This document shows, piece by piece, positions 54,631 through 63,060 of a stretch of 64,000 nt of DNA. Position 1 is the stretch's first letter, and the number at the start of each line of letters is the position of its first letter. The position numbers were made by a program, and so were the translations under genes. The DNA lies in NCBI RefSeq assembly GCF_018917935.1, contig NZ_JAHLPN010000011.1:1-64000 (forward strand). Direction: 5' to 3'. Source of the stretch: Kineothrix sp. MSJ-39 (GTDB lineage: Bacteria > Bacillota > Clostridia > Lachnospirales > Lachnospiraceae). Under the pieces are notes generated by a model. The model searched no databases. It was not told where the DNA came from and saw only the letters and a program-made list of their open reading frames with translations.

Positions 54631-54951
54631 ATGGAAGAAACGGGAATTTTTGAGATCAGGGAGAATTGTCTTCTGGTGCACATGCCTGAGGAGGTGGATC
54701 ATCATACGACAAAGTCGATCCGGCGTCTGGCAGATCATTATCTGCTCGATAACAGGGTGCAGCAGATCGTATTTGATTTTGCGGACACGATGTTTATGGA
54801 CAGCTCCGGGATCGGACTGTTATCAGGCAGAAATGCCAAAATAACCTGCTTTGGCGGCAGAACGATCGTGATCAATGCTAATACCAGGATCCGGAAATTA
54901 TTGCAGATCGCCGGTCTGCAGGATCAGGTATGTATCATGGATGAAATATAA
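54631..54951 (+). CDS. spoIIAA: Anti-sigma F factor antagonist
   Basis: A 106-residue STAS-domain protein that frees sigma F by binding SpoIIAB in the forespore. FADTMFMDSSGIGLLSGRNAK contains the serine (DSSG) phosphorylated by SpoIIAB. The start at 54631 was chosen because GAAAGG lies at a better distance than for the ATG at 54622. It is followed by spoIIAB and sigF in the standard order. No clear sigma-H promoter is seen in the 30 nt separating it from repeat R. Confidence 0.92.
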   Translation: MEETGIFEIRENCLLVHMPEEVDHHTTKSIRRLADHYLLDNRVQQIVFDFADTMFMDSSGIGLLSGRNAKITCFGGRTIVINANTRIRKLLQIAGLQDQVCIMDEI

Positions 54952-54961
54952 AGGAGTGAAA

Positions 54962-55396
54962 ATGATGAAAAATGAAATGAAACTGAGTATGGATGCCATA
55001 TCGGAAAATGAAGCACTCGGCAGGATCTGTATTGCGACGTTCCTGACAAGACTCCATCCGACACTGGAGGAACTGGAGGATGTAAAAACAGCCGTGTCGG
55101 AGGCGATCACCAATGCGATCATACATGGAACGCCTGCGGATGGAAAAGTTTACATAACATGCAGATGCGAAAAAGATATTTTTCATGTGGAGATCGAAGA
55201 TCACGGCGTTGGGATCGCGGATATCCAGAAGGCGATGGAACCTCTGTATACAACAAAGCCGGAGCAGGAACGATCCGGTATGGGATTTGCCTTTATGGAA
55301 GCTTTTATGGATGAACTGAAGGTCTGGTCGCAGCCCGGAAAAGGCACGACGATCATCATGGAAAAGGCAATAGGTTTTGCCCGGCTGGAGGACTAG
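54962..55396 (+). CDS. spoIIAB: Anti-sigma F factor / serine kinase
   Basis: A 144-residue GHKL-type kinase that holds sigma F inactive and phosphorylates SpoIIAA. The N-box VSEAITNAIIHG, G1 box EDHGVGIADI and G2-type RSGMGFAFMEAFMDEL are intact. AAAGGAGTGAAA precedes adjacent ATGs at 54962 and 54965. It lies 10 nt after spoIIAA and three nt before sigF. Confidence 0.95.
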   Translation: MMKNEMKLSMDAISENEALGRICIATFLTRLHPTLEELEDVKTAVSEAITNAIIHGTPADGKVYITCRCEKDIFHVEIEDHGVGIADIQKAMEPLYTTKPEQERSGMGFAFMEAFMDELKVWSQPGKGTTIIMEKAIGFARLED

Positions 55397-55399
55397 CCT

Positions 55400-56116
55400 A
55401 TGGACTGGCTGACGCTCATACAGCAGGCAAGGCAGGGGGACAAACAGAGCAGAGATACGATCATAGAGGAAAATATGGGGCTTGTGCACCATATTGTAAA
55501 GCGTTTTTTAAACAGGGGATATGATGCGGAAGAATTGTTCCAGATCGGCTGTATCGGGCTGATGAAGGCGGTAGATCATTTTGATACCGGATATGATGTG
55601 AAATTTTCAACTTATGCCGTGCCCATGATCATGGGGGAGATCAAGCGTTTTTTGCGGGATAATGGCATGATCAAGGTTTCCAGAAGCCTGAAGGAAAACG
55701 GCTGGCGGATCAGACAGACGAGGTCAATGCTGGAGGCAAAGCTCGGAAGAGAACCGACTGTGGATGAGATTGCCAGACAGACAGAATTGTCTGTGGAAGA
55801 GATCGTACAGGCAATGGAGGCAGAAATCGAGGTGGAATCGTTGTCGCGGACTGTCTATCAGGGAGATGGCAATGAGATATGTCTGTATGAAAAGCTGGCA
55901 GATGAAAGGGATGATATGCAGCAGCTCGTCAATCATGTGTTTTTGCAGGATTTGTTGCAAAAACTGTCTGAGGAGGAGCAGGATCTGATCCGGTACCGTT
56001 ATTATGATAATCTGACGCAGGTAGAAACAGCAAAAAGAATGGGGATCAGTCAGGTACAGGTAAGCAGGATGGAGAAGAAAACACTGGGCAGGCTCCGGAG
56101 CAGGGCAAGCCTGTAA
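55400..56116 (+). CDS. sigF: RNA polymerase sigma factor F
   Basis: A 238-residue sigma-70 family factor for forespore genes. Region 2 has EENMGLVHHIVKRF and the core-binding LFQIGCIGLMKAVDHFD, plus FSTYAVPMIMGEIKRFLRDNGMIKVSRSL. Region 3 has LGREPTVDEIARQTELSVEEI, and region 4 has YYDNLTQVETAKRMGISQVQVSRMEKK. Its position after spoIIAB identifies it as SigF rather than SigG. Presence of the operon shows the organism can probably form endospores. Confidence 0.95.
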   Translation: MDWLTLIQQARQGDKQSRDTIIEENMGLVHHIVKRFLNRGYDAEELFQIGCIGLMKAVDHFDTGYDVKFSTYAVPMIMGEIKRFLRDNGMIKVSRSLKENGWRIRQTRSMLEAKLGREPTVDEIARQTELSVEEIVQAMEAEIEVESLSRTVYQGDGNEICLYEKLADERDDMQQLVNHVFLQDLLQKLSEEEQDLIRYRYYDNLTQVETAKRMGISQVQVSRMEKKTLGRLRSRASL

Positions 56117-56219
56117 AAGCGGAGAATAAGACGGAAAGTTATAGAAATTATCCGAAAAATAGCTTACACTAGAAAGTACCAATGTGTCTGAAGAAAAAAT
56201 ACGGAAACGGGGGAAACTT

Positions 56220-57581
56220 ATGAAGAAGAGAAAGAAGCAAAACGGCAGGTTACTGGCACCGATCCTGGCACTGATCATATTGCTGGCAGCATGCAGCTCG
56301 CAGGGCAGCGATACAAAACAGGCAGATACGTCACAGCCGGCTGCGCAGACAGAACAGGCGGCTGTGACAGAACAGTCACAATCCAGTGCACAGGATGGAC
56401 AGCTTGCAGGAGATGCACTTATGCAGCCTTCCGGGGATGCAGAAGAAGAAAAAACAGATGCAGCCGATCAGGGGCAGGAGCCTCTGGAGGTGCACTACAT
56501 AGACGTCGGACAGGGAAATGCGATTCTGCTCAAGAGCGGCAGACATGCCATGCTTGTTGATGCGGGCAACAGTAATCAGGGTACGAAGGTACAGCTTTAT
56601 CTGACAAAACAGGGTGTGGAAAATCTGGATTATCTTGTACTGACGCATCCGGATGCGGATCATATCGGCGGTGCACCGGTCATTATCACAAAATATGATA
56701 TCGGACAGATTTTCCTTTCCAATTATGAGAAGGACAATCAGACAATACAAAAGGTCAATGATGCCATGCAGTATAAAAATCTGACAGCAGCGGATTATAA
56801 GGTTGGAGATACATTTGCACTTGGAAATGCTTCTTTTACGATCCTTGGACCTGTAAAAGAATATGCGGATTCCAATAATGCATCCGTTGCACTTATGGTA
56901 CAAAACGGAAATAACAGATTTTTATTTACGGGAGATTGTGAGTCAGAAGCAGAAGCGGATATGGTGGCGTCTCAGGCAGACCTGCAGGCAGACGTCTATC
57001 TGGCAGGCCATCATGGTAGTGACACGGCATCATCACAGATACTTATGGATGCAGTCAGCCCGACTTATGCAGTGATCAGCTGCGGCGAAGGAAACAGCTA
57101 CGGACATCCGCATGCGGAAGTATTGAACCGGTTCCGCAGCATGGGCATTCAGGTATTCCGGACAGACGAGCAGGGATCTGTGGTAGCTAAGAGCGATGGA
57201 ACCGAGATCACATGGAACTGTGCACCTTCCGAGACATGGCAGGCAGGAGAACGGACTAAAAATGCGCAGACCGGTGCAGAAGAGGCTGAAATACAGCCAG
57301 CAAATGAGACAACCATGCAGGAGACAGATACTGCAGCTGTGCAGGATACGCCTGCAACGCAGCAATCAGATGCAGTAACACTTCCAGCACAGGAACAGAA
57401 ACCGGTTGTGGTAGAAGAAACACCGCAGGCTGGCAATTATATTGGTAACCGCAATAACGGCAAGCTGCATAAGGCTTCCTGCAGTTATCTGCCGGATCCA
57501 CAGAATCAGGTTCCGTTCGCAACAAGAGAAGAAGCGGTGGCAGCAGGCTATGATGATCCGTGTAAGCGTTGTAATCCGTAA
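56220..57581 (+). CDS. Secreted metallo-beta-lactamase-fold lipoprotein (ComEC-related)
   Basis: A 453-residue lipoprotein (LLAAC, Cys25). After a Gln/Ala/Thr linker comes an MBL-fold domain (about 90-345) with THPDADHIGGA, LFTGDCESEAEADM and LAGHHGSDTASSQ, like the extracellular nuclease domain of ComEC/Rec2. A second low-complexity linker leads to a C-terminal module (about 403-453) with GNRNNGKLHKASCSYLPD and DPCKRCNP. That Ada-like metal/DNA-binding tail is seen on several secreted Firmicute nucleases. It may degrade or process external DNA. GGGGGAAACTT precedes the ATG. Confidence 0.82.
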   Translation: MKKRKKQNGRLLAPILALIILLAACSSQGSDTKQADTSQPAAQTEQAAVTEQSQSSAQDGQLAGDALMQPSGDAEEEKTDAADQGQEPLEVHYIDVGQGNAILLKSGRHAMLVDAGNSNQGTKVQLYLTKQGVENLDYLVLTHPDADHIGGAPVIITKYDIGQIFLSNYEKDNQTIQKVNDAMQYKNLTAADYKVGDTFALGNASFTILGPVKEYADSNNASVALMVQNGNNRFLFTGDCESEAEADMVASQADLQADVYLAGHHGSDTASSQILMDAVSPTYAVISCGEGNSYGHPHAEVLNRFRSMGIQVFRTDEQGSVVAKSDGTEITWNCAPSETWQAGERTKNAQTGAEEAEIQPANETTMQETDTAAVQDTPATQQSDAVTLPAQEQKPVVVEETPQAGNYIGNRNNGKLHKASCSYLPDPQNQVPFATREEAVAAGYDDPCKRCNP

Positions 57582-57613
57582 GCATATGGTACGGAAGAAA
57601 AGAGGAATATACG

Positions 57614-58507
57614 ATGGAACTGAGACATATTCGGTATTTTAAGGCTGTTGCGGAAGAAAAAAATTTTACCCGGGCCGCGGAAAAACTGGCGATCGCCCAG
57701 CCGCCGCTCTCGAGACAGATTCAGGATCTTGAGGCAGAGCTTGGCACACAGCTTTTTATCCGCTCGCCGCATAAAGTAACACTGACAGAAGAAGGAGAAC
57801 TTTTTTTGCAGTACGCCTCCCAGATACTGGATCTCGTTACCCGTTCGGAGGAAGAGGTTCGGGAGAGAAAGGAAAGTCTGCAGGGTACATTATACATTGC
57901 TTCTGTAGAAGGCTGCGGTCCAAGGCTGTTTGCGGAATGGATCGCTGCATTCGGGCAGCAGCATCCGCACGTGCAGTATAATCTCTGGAACGGTAATACG
58001 GACGATGTGAATAACCGTGTCATGAAGGGACTTTGTGAGATCGCCATGATCACAGCCCCTTATAATACAGAAGAGTTTCAGGTACTGCCGGTTTATCAGG
58101 AACCATGGGTGGCAATGATTCCTAAAGGGCATCCTTTGTATACACCGGAAAATGATCCGGTAAAGCCGGATGATCTTCTGCCGTATCCGCTTCTGATCCC
58201 TTCCAGAGAATCCAGAAAAAGCGAGATCGACAAATGGTTTTCGCAGACCGGACAGACACCGGTTATCCGTGGCAGGATCGCACATATGATGAATGCCTAT
58301 GAGCTGAGCCTGCATGATGTCGGAATTTCCATTTATCCGGCATCGATCTCCGCACTGGCAAAGAATAAGGAAGTCTGTATCCGTAAAATAGAGCATCCGG
58401 ACGCTTATGCGTCTTATGCACTCATCTGGAAAAAGGATCATACTCTTTCCCATGTGGCACAGGAGTTCCTTTCTTATATCCGGGAAGATACTGAAAATGC
58501 AGATTAA
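57614..58507 (+). CDS. LysR family transcriptional regulator 2
   Basis: A 297-residue LysR regulator. The N-terminal winged helix contains FTRAAEKLAIAQPPLSRQIQDLEAELGTQLF; the effector domain (about 90-290) follows with LYIASVEGCGPRLFAEW. The overall sequence resembles the BenM/CbbR-like branch. No divergent partner is present, since the MBL lipoprotein runs the same way 32 nt upstream; the targets are unknown. Confidence 0.88.
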   Translation: MELRHIRYFKAVAEEKNFTRAAEKLAIAQPPLSRQIQDLEAELGTQLFIRSPHKVTLTEEGELFLQYASQILDLVTRSEEEVRERKESLQGTLYIASVEGCGPRLFAEWIAAFGQQHPHVQYNLWNGNTDDVNNRVMKGLCEIAMITAPYNTEEFQVLPVYQEPWVAMIPKGHPLYTPENDPVKPDDLLPYPLLIPSRESRKSEIDKWFSQTGQTPVIRGRIAHMMNAYELSLHDVGISIYPASISALAKNKEVCIRKIEHPDAYASYALIWKKDHTLSHVAQEFLSYIREDTENAD

Positions 58508-58661
58508 ACTTATTATACCCAAAAGGTATTATGATACGTTTACAATATGTATTTCACATTATAGAACCTATATGGTACATTATAATCATCAAAAGGAAGT
58601 CAGGCCGGACCTCTAAAGTAACTGATCAATTTTAAAACGTAGAAAGGTTATGGTGAGTGTT

Positions 58662-58733
58662 ATGAAAAAAATTATGGGCAAGATCAATGAGTTCTTTGGT
58701 GAATATTATAAGAGCTTTGGTGAAAGAATCTGA
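58662..58733 (+). CDS. Possible 23-residue peptide
   Basis: The ATG at 58662 opens a short frame for a peptide starting MKKIMGKINEFFGEYYKSFG and ending ERI. GGTGAG lies just upstream; an in-frame ATG at 58650 would add four residues and is preceded by GAAAGG. It is helical and amphipathic in pattern, with KINEFFGEYYKSF facing spacing, and is followed by a strong terminator at 58780. A short regulatory or membrane-active peptide, or a leader peptide, is possible, but coding potential rests on the ribosome site and isolation alone. Confidence 0.45.
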   Translation: MKKIMGKINEFFGEYYKSFGERI

Positions 58734-58779
58734 TCGAAGAGGCGTAAAATGAATCAGAGTGATAATCAGACAGAGTCGT

Positions 58780-58821
58780 AAGACTGGCAGTGTATCGATT
58801 ACATTGCCAGTCTTATTTTTT
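58780..58821 (+). terminator. Terminator after the small peptide frame
   Basis: A 15-bp stem (58780-58794 with 58800-58814, one G-U pair) and a T-rich tail. The stem ends a short transcript from the LysR 2 side. Confidence 0.92.
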
Positions 58822-58850
58822 GAAAAACTCTTTTTTGAAAAAATAGGGAC

Positions 58851-58879
58851 TTGCATACAACAGATGGATATGCTATGAT
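58851..58879 (+). promoter_or_regulatory. Promoter of the ACT-hom-ask operon
   Basis: TTGCAT (58851-58856) and TATGAT (58874-58879) are 17 nt apart, with a TGC extension before the -10 box. Transcription from about 58886 rules out the ATG at 58851 as a start. Confidence 0.65.
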
Positions 58880-58943
58880 ATCCCTCGACGGCATACAGTT
58901 GTGCGCCGTACAAAAACATTCGGGAGAATGGAGCGTGAAAGAA

Positions 58944-59387
58944 ATGGAACAGTCTACCGGCTATTTTGTGGTAAAGCAGAAAGCATTACCGGAAGTATTG
59001 TTAAAGGTTGTGGAAGCAAAGAAGCTGATAGAGTCCGAACGTGCTGTTTCCGTGCAGGAAGCAACGGAGCGGGTGGGGATCAGCCGCAGTTCTTTTTATA
59101 AGTACAAGGACGATATTTTTCCTTTTCATGATACAGCGGCTGGCAAGACGATCACGCTGACCTTCCAAATGGATGATGAACCGGGCTTGTTATCGGATGT
59201 GCTCAAGATCATAGCCACATTCGGAGCAAATATATTAACCATCCATCAGAGTATTCCGATCAACGGAGTTGCCTCCCTGACGATCAGTGTACAGGTATTG
59301 CCGACAACGGCGGATGTATCCCTGATGGTCGATGAGATGGAAAAACAAAAAGGCGTACATTACGTGAAAATCATAGCTAAGGAGTAA
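58944..59387 (+). CDS. ACT domain protein (PheB/UPF0735-like)
   Basis: A 147-residue protein with a short helix-turn-helix-like part (VQEATERVGISRSSFYKYKDDIF) and a C-terminal ACT domain (about 70-147, LTFQMDDEPGLLSDVLKIIATFGANILTIHQS). ACT domains bind amino acids and tune enzymes or regulators. It is encoded six nt before homoserine dehydrogenase, which lacks its own ACT domain, so it may sense threonine for this operon. The start at 58944 has TGGAGC upstream; a GTG at 58935 is an alternative. Confidence 0.85.
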   Translation: MEQSTGYFVVKQKALPEVLLKVVEAKKLIESERAVSVQEATERVGISRSSFYKYKDDIFPFHDTAAGKTITLTFQMDDEPGLLSDVLKIIATFGANILTIHQSIPINGVASLTISVQVLPTTADVSLMVDEMEKQKGVHYVKIIAKE

Positions 59388-59392
59388 AGAAA

Positions 59393-60598
59393 ATGGTAAA
59401 AGTAGCAGTATTAGGATATGGTACAGTAGGAAGCGGTATCGTTGAGGTAATCAAAACAAACCAGGATATGGTCGATAAGAAAGCCGGAGATGAGATTGAT
59501 GTAAAATATATCTTGGATCTGCGTGATTTCCTGGGAGATCCTTATGAGAATCTGGTTGTACATGATGTCGAAGTCATCTTAAACGATCCGGAGGTGCTTG
59601 TGATCGCGGAAGCAATGGGCGGCGTGGAACCGGCCTATACCTTCACAAAGAGAGCACTCAGCGCAGGTAAGAGCGTATGTACTTCTAATAAAGAGCTTGT
59701 TGCAAAGCATGGTGCGGAACTGCTTGAGTTAGCACGTGCTAATAAATGTAACTATATGTTTGAAGCAAGTGTCGGCGGCGGTATTCCGATCATCCGTCCA
59801 TTAAATGCTTCTCTGACACCGGAGCGTGTGGACGGTATCACAGGTATTTTAAACGGTACAACAAACTACATCCTGACCAAGATGGAAAAGGAAGGATCAG
59901 ATTTTGATACAGTACTGAAGGAAGCACAGGAAAAAGGCTATGCGGAGCGTAATCCGGAAGCAGATGTGGAAGGCTATGATGCATGTCGTAAGATTGCGAT
60001 TCTTTCTTCTTTGATCTATGGTAAAAACGTAAATTTTGAGCATATTTATACAGAGGGTATTACAAAGATCACGACAAATGATTTCGCTTATGCAAAGAAA
60101 GCCGGTTATACGATCAAGCTGCTTGCCATGAGCAAAGAGGTAGACGGCAAATATTTTGCCATGGTAACACCTTGCATGATTAATGCCCAGAACCCACTTT
60201 ATTTTGTAAATGATGTATTTAACGGTATTCTGGTACACGGCAATACACTGGGGAATACAATGTATTATGGAGCAGGTGCAGGTAAACTTCCGACAGCAAG
60301 TGCGGTTGTATCCGATATCATTGACTGCGTGAAACATCTTGGAAAGACAGTATTCTGCTTCTGGGATAAAGAAGAACTGACATTGTCCAGCATGGATGAT
60401 TCTGTAAAACGTTTCTTTGTCCGTGTGAAAGATGCTGATTTTGCAAAGGCAAAAGAAGTATTTGGTGATGTGGAAGAGATTGATGCACAGATCGCAGGCG
60501 AAAAGGGCTTCTTTACAAATGCGATGAGCGAGAAAGCATTTAAAGAAAAGAGTGCACAGGTCGGTGAGATCATCAGCCGGATCCGTGTTGAGGAGTAA
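59393..60598 (+). CDS. hom: Homoserine dehydrogenase
   Basis: A 401-residue enzyme that reduces aspartate semialdehyde to homoserine in threonine and methionine synthesis. The Rossmann motif VAVLGYGTVGSGIVEVI, the segment KSVCTSNKELVAKHG with the catalytic lysine region, and GILNGTTNYILTKM with the substrate pocket are present, as is EADVEGYDACRKIAIL. It ends near 400 residues without the long C-terminal ACT domain found in some homologues. It lies between the ACT protein and aspartokinase. Confidence 0.95.
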   Translation: MVKVAVLGYGTVGSGIVEVIKTNQDMVDKKAGDEIDVKYILDLRDFLGDPYENLVVHDVEVILNDPEVLVIAEAMGGVEPAYTFTKRALSAGKSVCTSNKELVAKHGAELLELARANKCNYMFEASVGGGIPIIRPLNASLTPERVDGITGILNGTTNYILTKMEKEGSDFDTVLKEAQEKGYAERNPEADVEGYDACRKIAILSSLIYGKNVNFEHIYTEGITKITTNDFAYAKKAGYTIKLLAMSKEVDGKYFAMVTPCMINAQNPLYFVNDVFNGILVHGNTLGNTMYYGAGAGKLPTASAVVSDIIDCVKHLGKTVFCFWDKEELTLSSMDDSVKRFFVRVKDADFAKAKEVFGDVEEIDAQIAGEKGFFTNAMSEKAFKEKSAQVGEIISRIRVEE

Positions 60599-60673
60599 GC
60601 ACGGATTACATATGGAATCGCACATGACAGCGCGTGTGATCCTAAGTGAAAATAAATACCGAGGAGTAGGAAA

Positions 60674-61993
60674 ATGAAAAAAGTAGTAAAATTTGGTGGT
60701 AGTTCATTAGCAAGCGCAGAGCAGTTTGAAAAGGTGGGAAAGATTATCCGCGCAGACAAGGCAAGATGTTATGTAGTACCGTCTGCACCGGGTAAGAGAA
60801 ACAGCAAGGATACAAAAGTAACGGATATGCTGTACAATACCTATGCACTGGCAGAAAGTGACGACGCATTTGATAAAGAACTGGATGCGATCAAAGCAAG
60901 ATATCAGGAGATCATCGACGGATTGAAATTAAAACTTTCCCTGGATAAGGAATTCGAAGTGATCCGCGAGAACTTTAAAAAGAAAGCGGGCAGTGATTAT
61001 GCAGCAAGCCGCGGTGAGTTCTTAAACGGTATCATTATGGCAAATTATCTGGGTTATGAATTCATCGATGCAGCAGAAGTAATCTTCTTTGATGAAGATG
61101 GCAATTTTATGCCGGATCATACAAATGAGGTGCTTTCCGCACGTCTTGCCGATACACCAAAGGCTGTTGTACCGGGCTTCTACGGTGCGAAGCTGGATGG
61201 CAGTGTAAAGACTTTCTCCAGAGGCGGCTCTGATATCACAGGTTCTATCGTGGCAAAGGCTGCACACGTGGATGTATATGAAAACTGGACAGATGTTTCA
61301 GGCTTTTTGATCGCTGATCCACGTATCATCGATAATCCCAAAGGAATTGATACAATTACCTATCGCGAACTGCGAGAGCTTTCTTACATGGGTGCTACAG
61401 TACTGCATGAAGATGCGATCTTCCCGGTTCGTAAGGAAGGCATTCCGATCAATATCCGTAATACAAATGCACCGAAGGACAACGGTACATGGATCGTAGA
61501 AAGCACTTGTCAGAAGCCGAAATACGTGATCACAGGTATTGCGGGTAAGAAGGGCTTCTGTTCCATCAATATTGAAAAGGATCTCATGAATTCCGAGATC
61601 GGTTTTGGCAGAAAGGTTCTGCAGGCATTTGAAGAAAATGAGATTTCTTTTGAACATGTACCATCCGGTATCGATACAATGACGGTATTTGTACACCAGT
61701 CAGAATTCATGGAAAAAGAACAGCGTGTATTGGCAGCGATCCACAAGCTGGCACATCCGGATTCCATTGATCTGGAGTCTGATCTGGCACTGATCGCAGT
61801 CGTAGGACGTGGTATGAGACAGATGCGTGGTACAGCCGGACGGATCTTCTCCGCACTGGCACATGCCAATGTCAATGTCAAGATGATTGATCAGGGATCT
61901 TCCGAGCTGAATATCATCATTGGTGTGAAGAACGAAGACTTTGATGCAGCGATCCGTGCAATCTACAATATCTTTGTTGAGATTCAGTTATAA
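60674..61993 (+). CDS. Aspartokinase
   Basis: A 439-residue kinase that phosphorylates aspartate, the first step of the lysine, threonine and methionine pathway. The N-terminal kinase motif KKVVKFGGSSLAS, SRGGSDITGSIVAKAAHVDVYENWTDVSGF and VLHEDAIFPV (a typical ATP-grip segment) are present. Two C-terminal ACT domains (about 285-439, for example SFEHVPSGIDTMTVF and VGRGMRQMRGTAGRIF) provide allosteric control. It follows hom by 75 nt, with GAGGAGTAGG ahead. Confidence 0.95.
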   Translation: MKKVVKFGGSSLASAEQFEKVGKIIRADKARCYVVPSAPGKRNSKDTKVTDMLYNTYALAESDDAFDKELDAIKARYQEIIDGLKLKLSLDKEFEVIRENFKKKAGSDYAASRGEFLNGIIMANYLGYEFIDAAEVIFFDEDGNFMPDHTNEVLSARLADTPKAVVPGFYGAKLDGSVKTFSRGGSDITGSIVAKAAHVDVYENWTDVSGFLIADPRIIDNPKGIDTITYRELRELSYMGATVLHEDAIFPVRKEGIPINIRNTNAPKDNGTWIVESTCQKPKYVITGIAGKKGFCSINIEKDLMNSEIGFGRKVLQAFEENEISFEHVPSGIDTMTVFVHQSEFMEKEQRVLAAIHKLAHPDSIDLESDLALIAVVGRGMRQMRGTAGRIFSALAHANVNVKMIDQGSSELNIIIGVKNEDFDAAIRAIYNIFVEIQL

Positions 61994-62022
61994 ATTCTGA
62001 TTAAGTAAATACAGATAAAAGA

Positions 62023-62186
62023 AGAAACATCATATAGCAAGCAATCGATAGCGTAGGCGACTGAGATTTATCGCTCGTTTACCCGGCGGCGAGATCGAAA
62101 CGCTCTTTTTCGACCAGAGCCAGGTAAAATACGAGCAAGATAAATCGCAAGGTAGCCAAGCGTGATTGCGGCTATATGATGTTTCT
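62023..62186. repeat. 164-nt imperfect palindrome after aspartokinase
   Basis: The outer arms 62023-62038 and 62171-62186 are exact 16-nt reverse complements. GCAATC (62041-62046) pairs with GATTGC (62164-62169), and GATTTAT-CG-CTCGT (62065-62078) pairs with ACGAG-CAAG-ATAAATC (62131-62146). The tip holds GATCGAAACGCTCTTTTTCGACC. It could be a large stem-loop in the operon's 3' end or a non-autonomous palindromic element. No gene lies within it. Confidence 0.75.
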
Positions 62187-62253
62187 GTTTATATGAAATG
62201 ACTATAAAATGCCAAAATAATTTGGCAAAATGGCACAAAAAGAAAGTAGGGGA

Positions 62254-62282
62254 TTGCGCTTTCATAAGTGGAATCGTATACT
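62254..62282 (+). promoter_or_regulatory. Promoter of the small secreted protein gene
   Basis: TTGCGC (62254-62259) and TATACT (62277-62282) are separated by 17 nt. Transcription would start near 62289, about 37 nt before the ATG at 62326. Confidence 0.55.
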
Positions 62283-62325
62283 AAAAATGTGTATATCACA
62301 ATAATTATTTGATATGGAGGGACTT

Positions 62326-62898
62326 ATGAAAAGTAAAAAAGGAATCAAGAAACTTTTAATGGCTCTTGCACTGGTATTATGTGTTGCTGCATTTGTTCCG
62401 GCAACTGCAAGCGTACAGGCAGAGGCAAAAACAAAAACAATAAAGGCATACACGAATTATGAAAAAAACTACAAGAAGTCGCCAGCTGTTAAACTTGGAG
62501 TGACTTATAAGGTTTCTTCACAGAAAAAACGTAGTGCAGTAAAATTTACAGCTCCGAAAGCAGGCACATATAAGGTTACGATCAGCAATGCAGCTTCTGT
62601 TCCCAAGGCAAAAGACGGAGTAGATATTATGTATGGCACCGCCCATATTAATAAACCATCATCTACTGGGCGGTATCTGTTTCCTGAAAAGGTAAAAACA
62701 CAGGGGGGTAAGAGTTATACATTGTATATGACTACCAATTATTGTTATAACAATTTTGGAAAGGGGAAAAAAGTAGAAACCTATTTATCTCTGGCAAGCA
62801 GATATGGTAAGATTAAGCTTAAAAAGGGAGAAACAATATATATAGATTTCTCATGTACAAGCAAAAAAAATACTTATAATTTGAAAATTACAAAGTAA
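62326..62898 (+). CDS. Small secreted protein of unknown function
   Basis: A 190-residue protein with a signal peptide (basic KSKKGIKK, hydrophobic LLMALALVLCVAAFVPA, cleavage near VQAEA) and a lysine-rich mature part. The mature sequence looks beta-rich (AVKFTAPKAGTYKVTISNAAS and KLKKGETIYIDFSCTSKK), like a pre-peptidase C-terminal or jelly-roll domain. The start at 62326 follows GGAGGG. No catalytic motif was recognised. Base composition is AT-rich. A strong terminator follows, so it is monocistronic. Confidence 0.75.
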   Translation: MKSKKGIKKLLMALALVLCVAAFVPATASVQAEAKTKTIKAYTNYEKNYKKSPAVKLGVTYKVSSQKKRSAVKFTAPKAGTYKVTISNAASVPKAKDGVDIMYGTAHINKPSSTGRYLFPEKVKTQGGKSYTLYMTTNYCYNNFGKGKKVETYLSLASRYGKIKLKKGETIYIDFSCTSKKNTYNLKITK

Positions 62899-62920
62899 GA
62901 TTTCAATCGAAACTACACAG

Positions 62921-62969
62921 GCGGCGTTTCTGACTTCCCAGGCAGGAAGTTAGGAACGCTGCTTTTTTT
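62921..62969 (+). terminator. Terminator of the small secreted protein gene
   Basis: An 18-bp stem (62921-62938 with 62945-62962; three G-U or U-G pairs) with a 6-nt loop and seven T residues. Confidence 0.95.
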
Positions 62970-62976
62970 ATGATGT

Positions 62977-63060
62977 ATGGCAACAAAAAACATTATTTTA
63001 GAACTCAGAACCGGAAGAGGAATGTCGCAGGATGAACTGGCTGATAAGCTTATGGTATGA
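62977..63060 (+). pseudogene. Truncated XRE-type regulator
   Basis: The 27-codon frame starts MATKNIILELRTGRGMSQDE and ends LADKLMV. This is the N-terminal part of a Cro/CI helix-turn-helix protein, which normally continues with TRQAVSRWE; here a stop follows directly. The start lies just past a terminator and lacks a ribosome site. It is probably the remnant of a decayed regulator; nothing matching the missing half is seen in the next 300 nt. Confidence 0.65.

Noticed and set aside
62023-62186. An insertion sequence
   Set aside because: Inverted repeats exist but no transposase gene or clear target duplication is seen.
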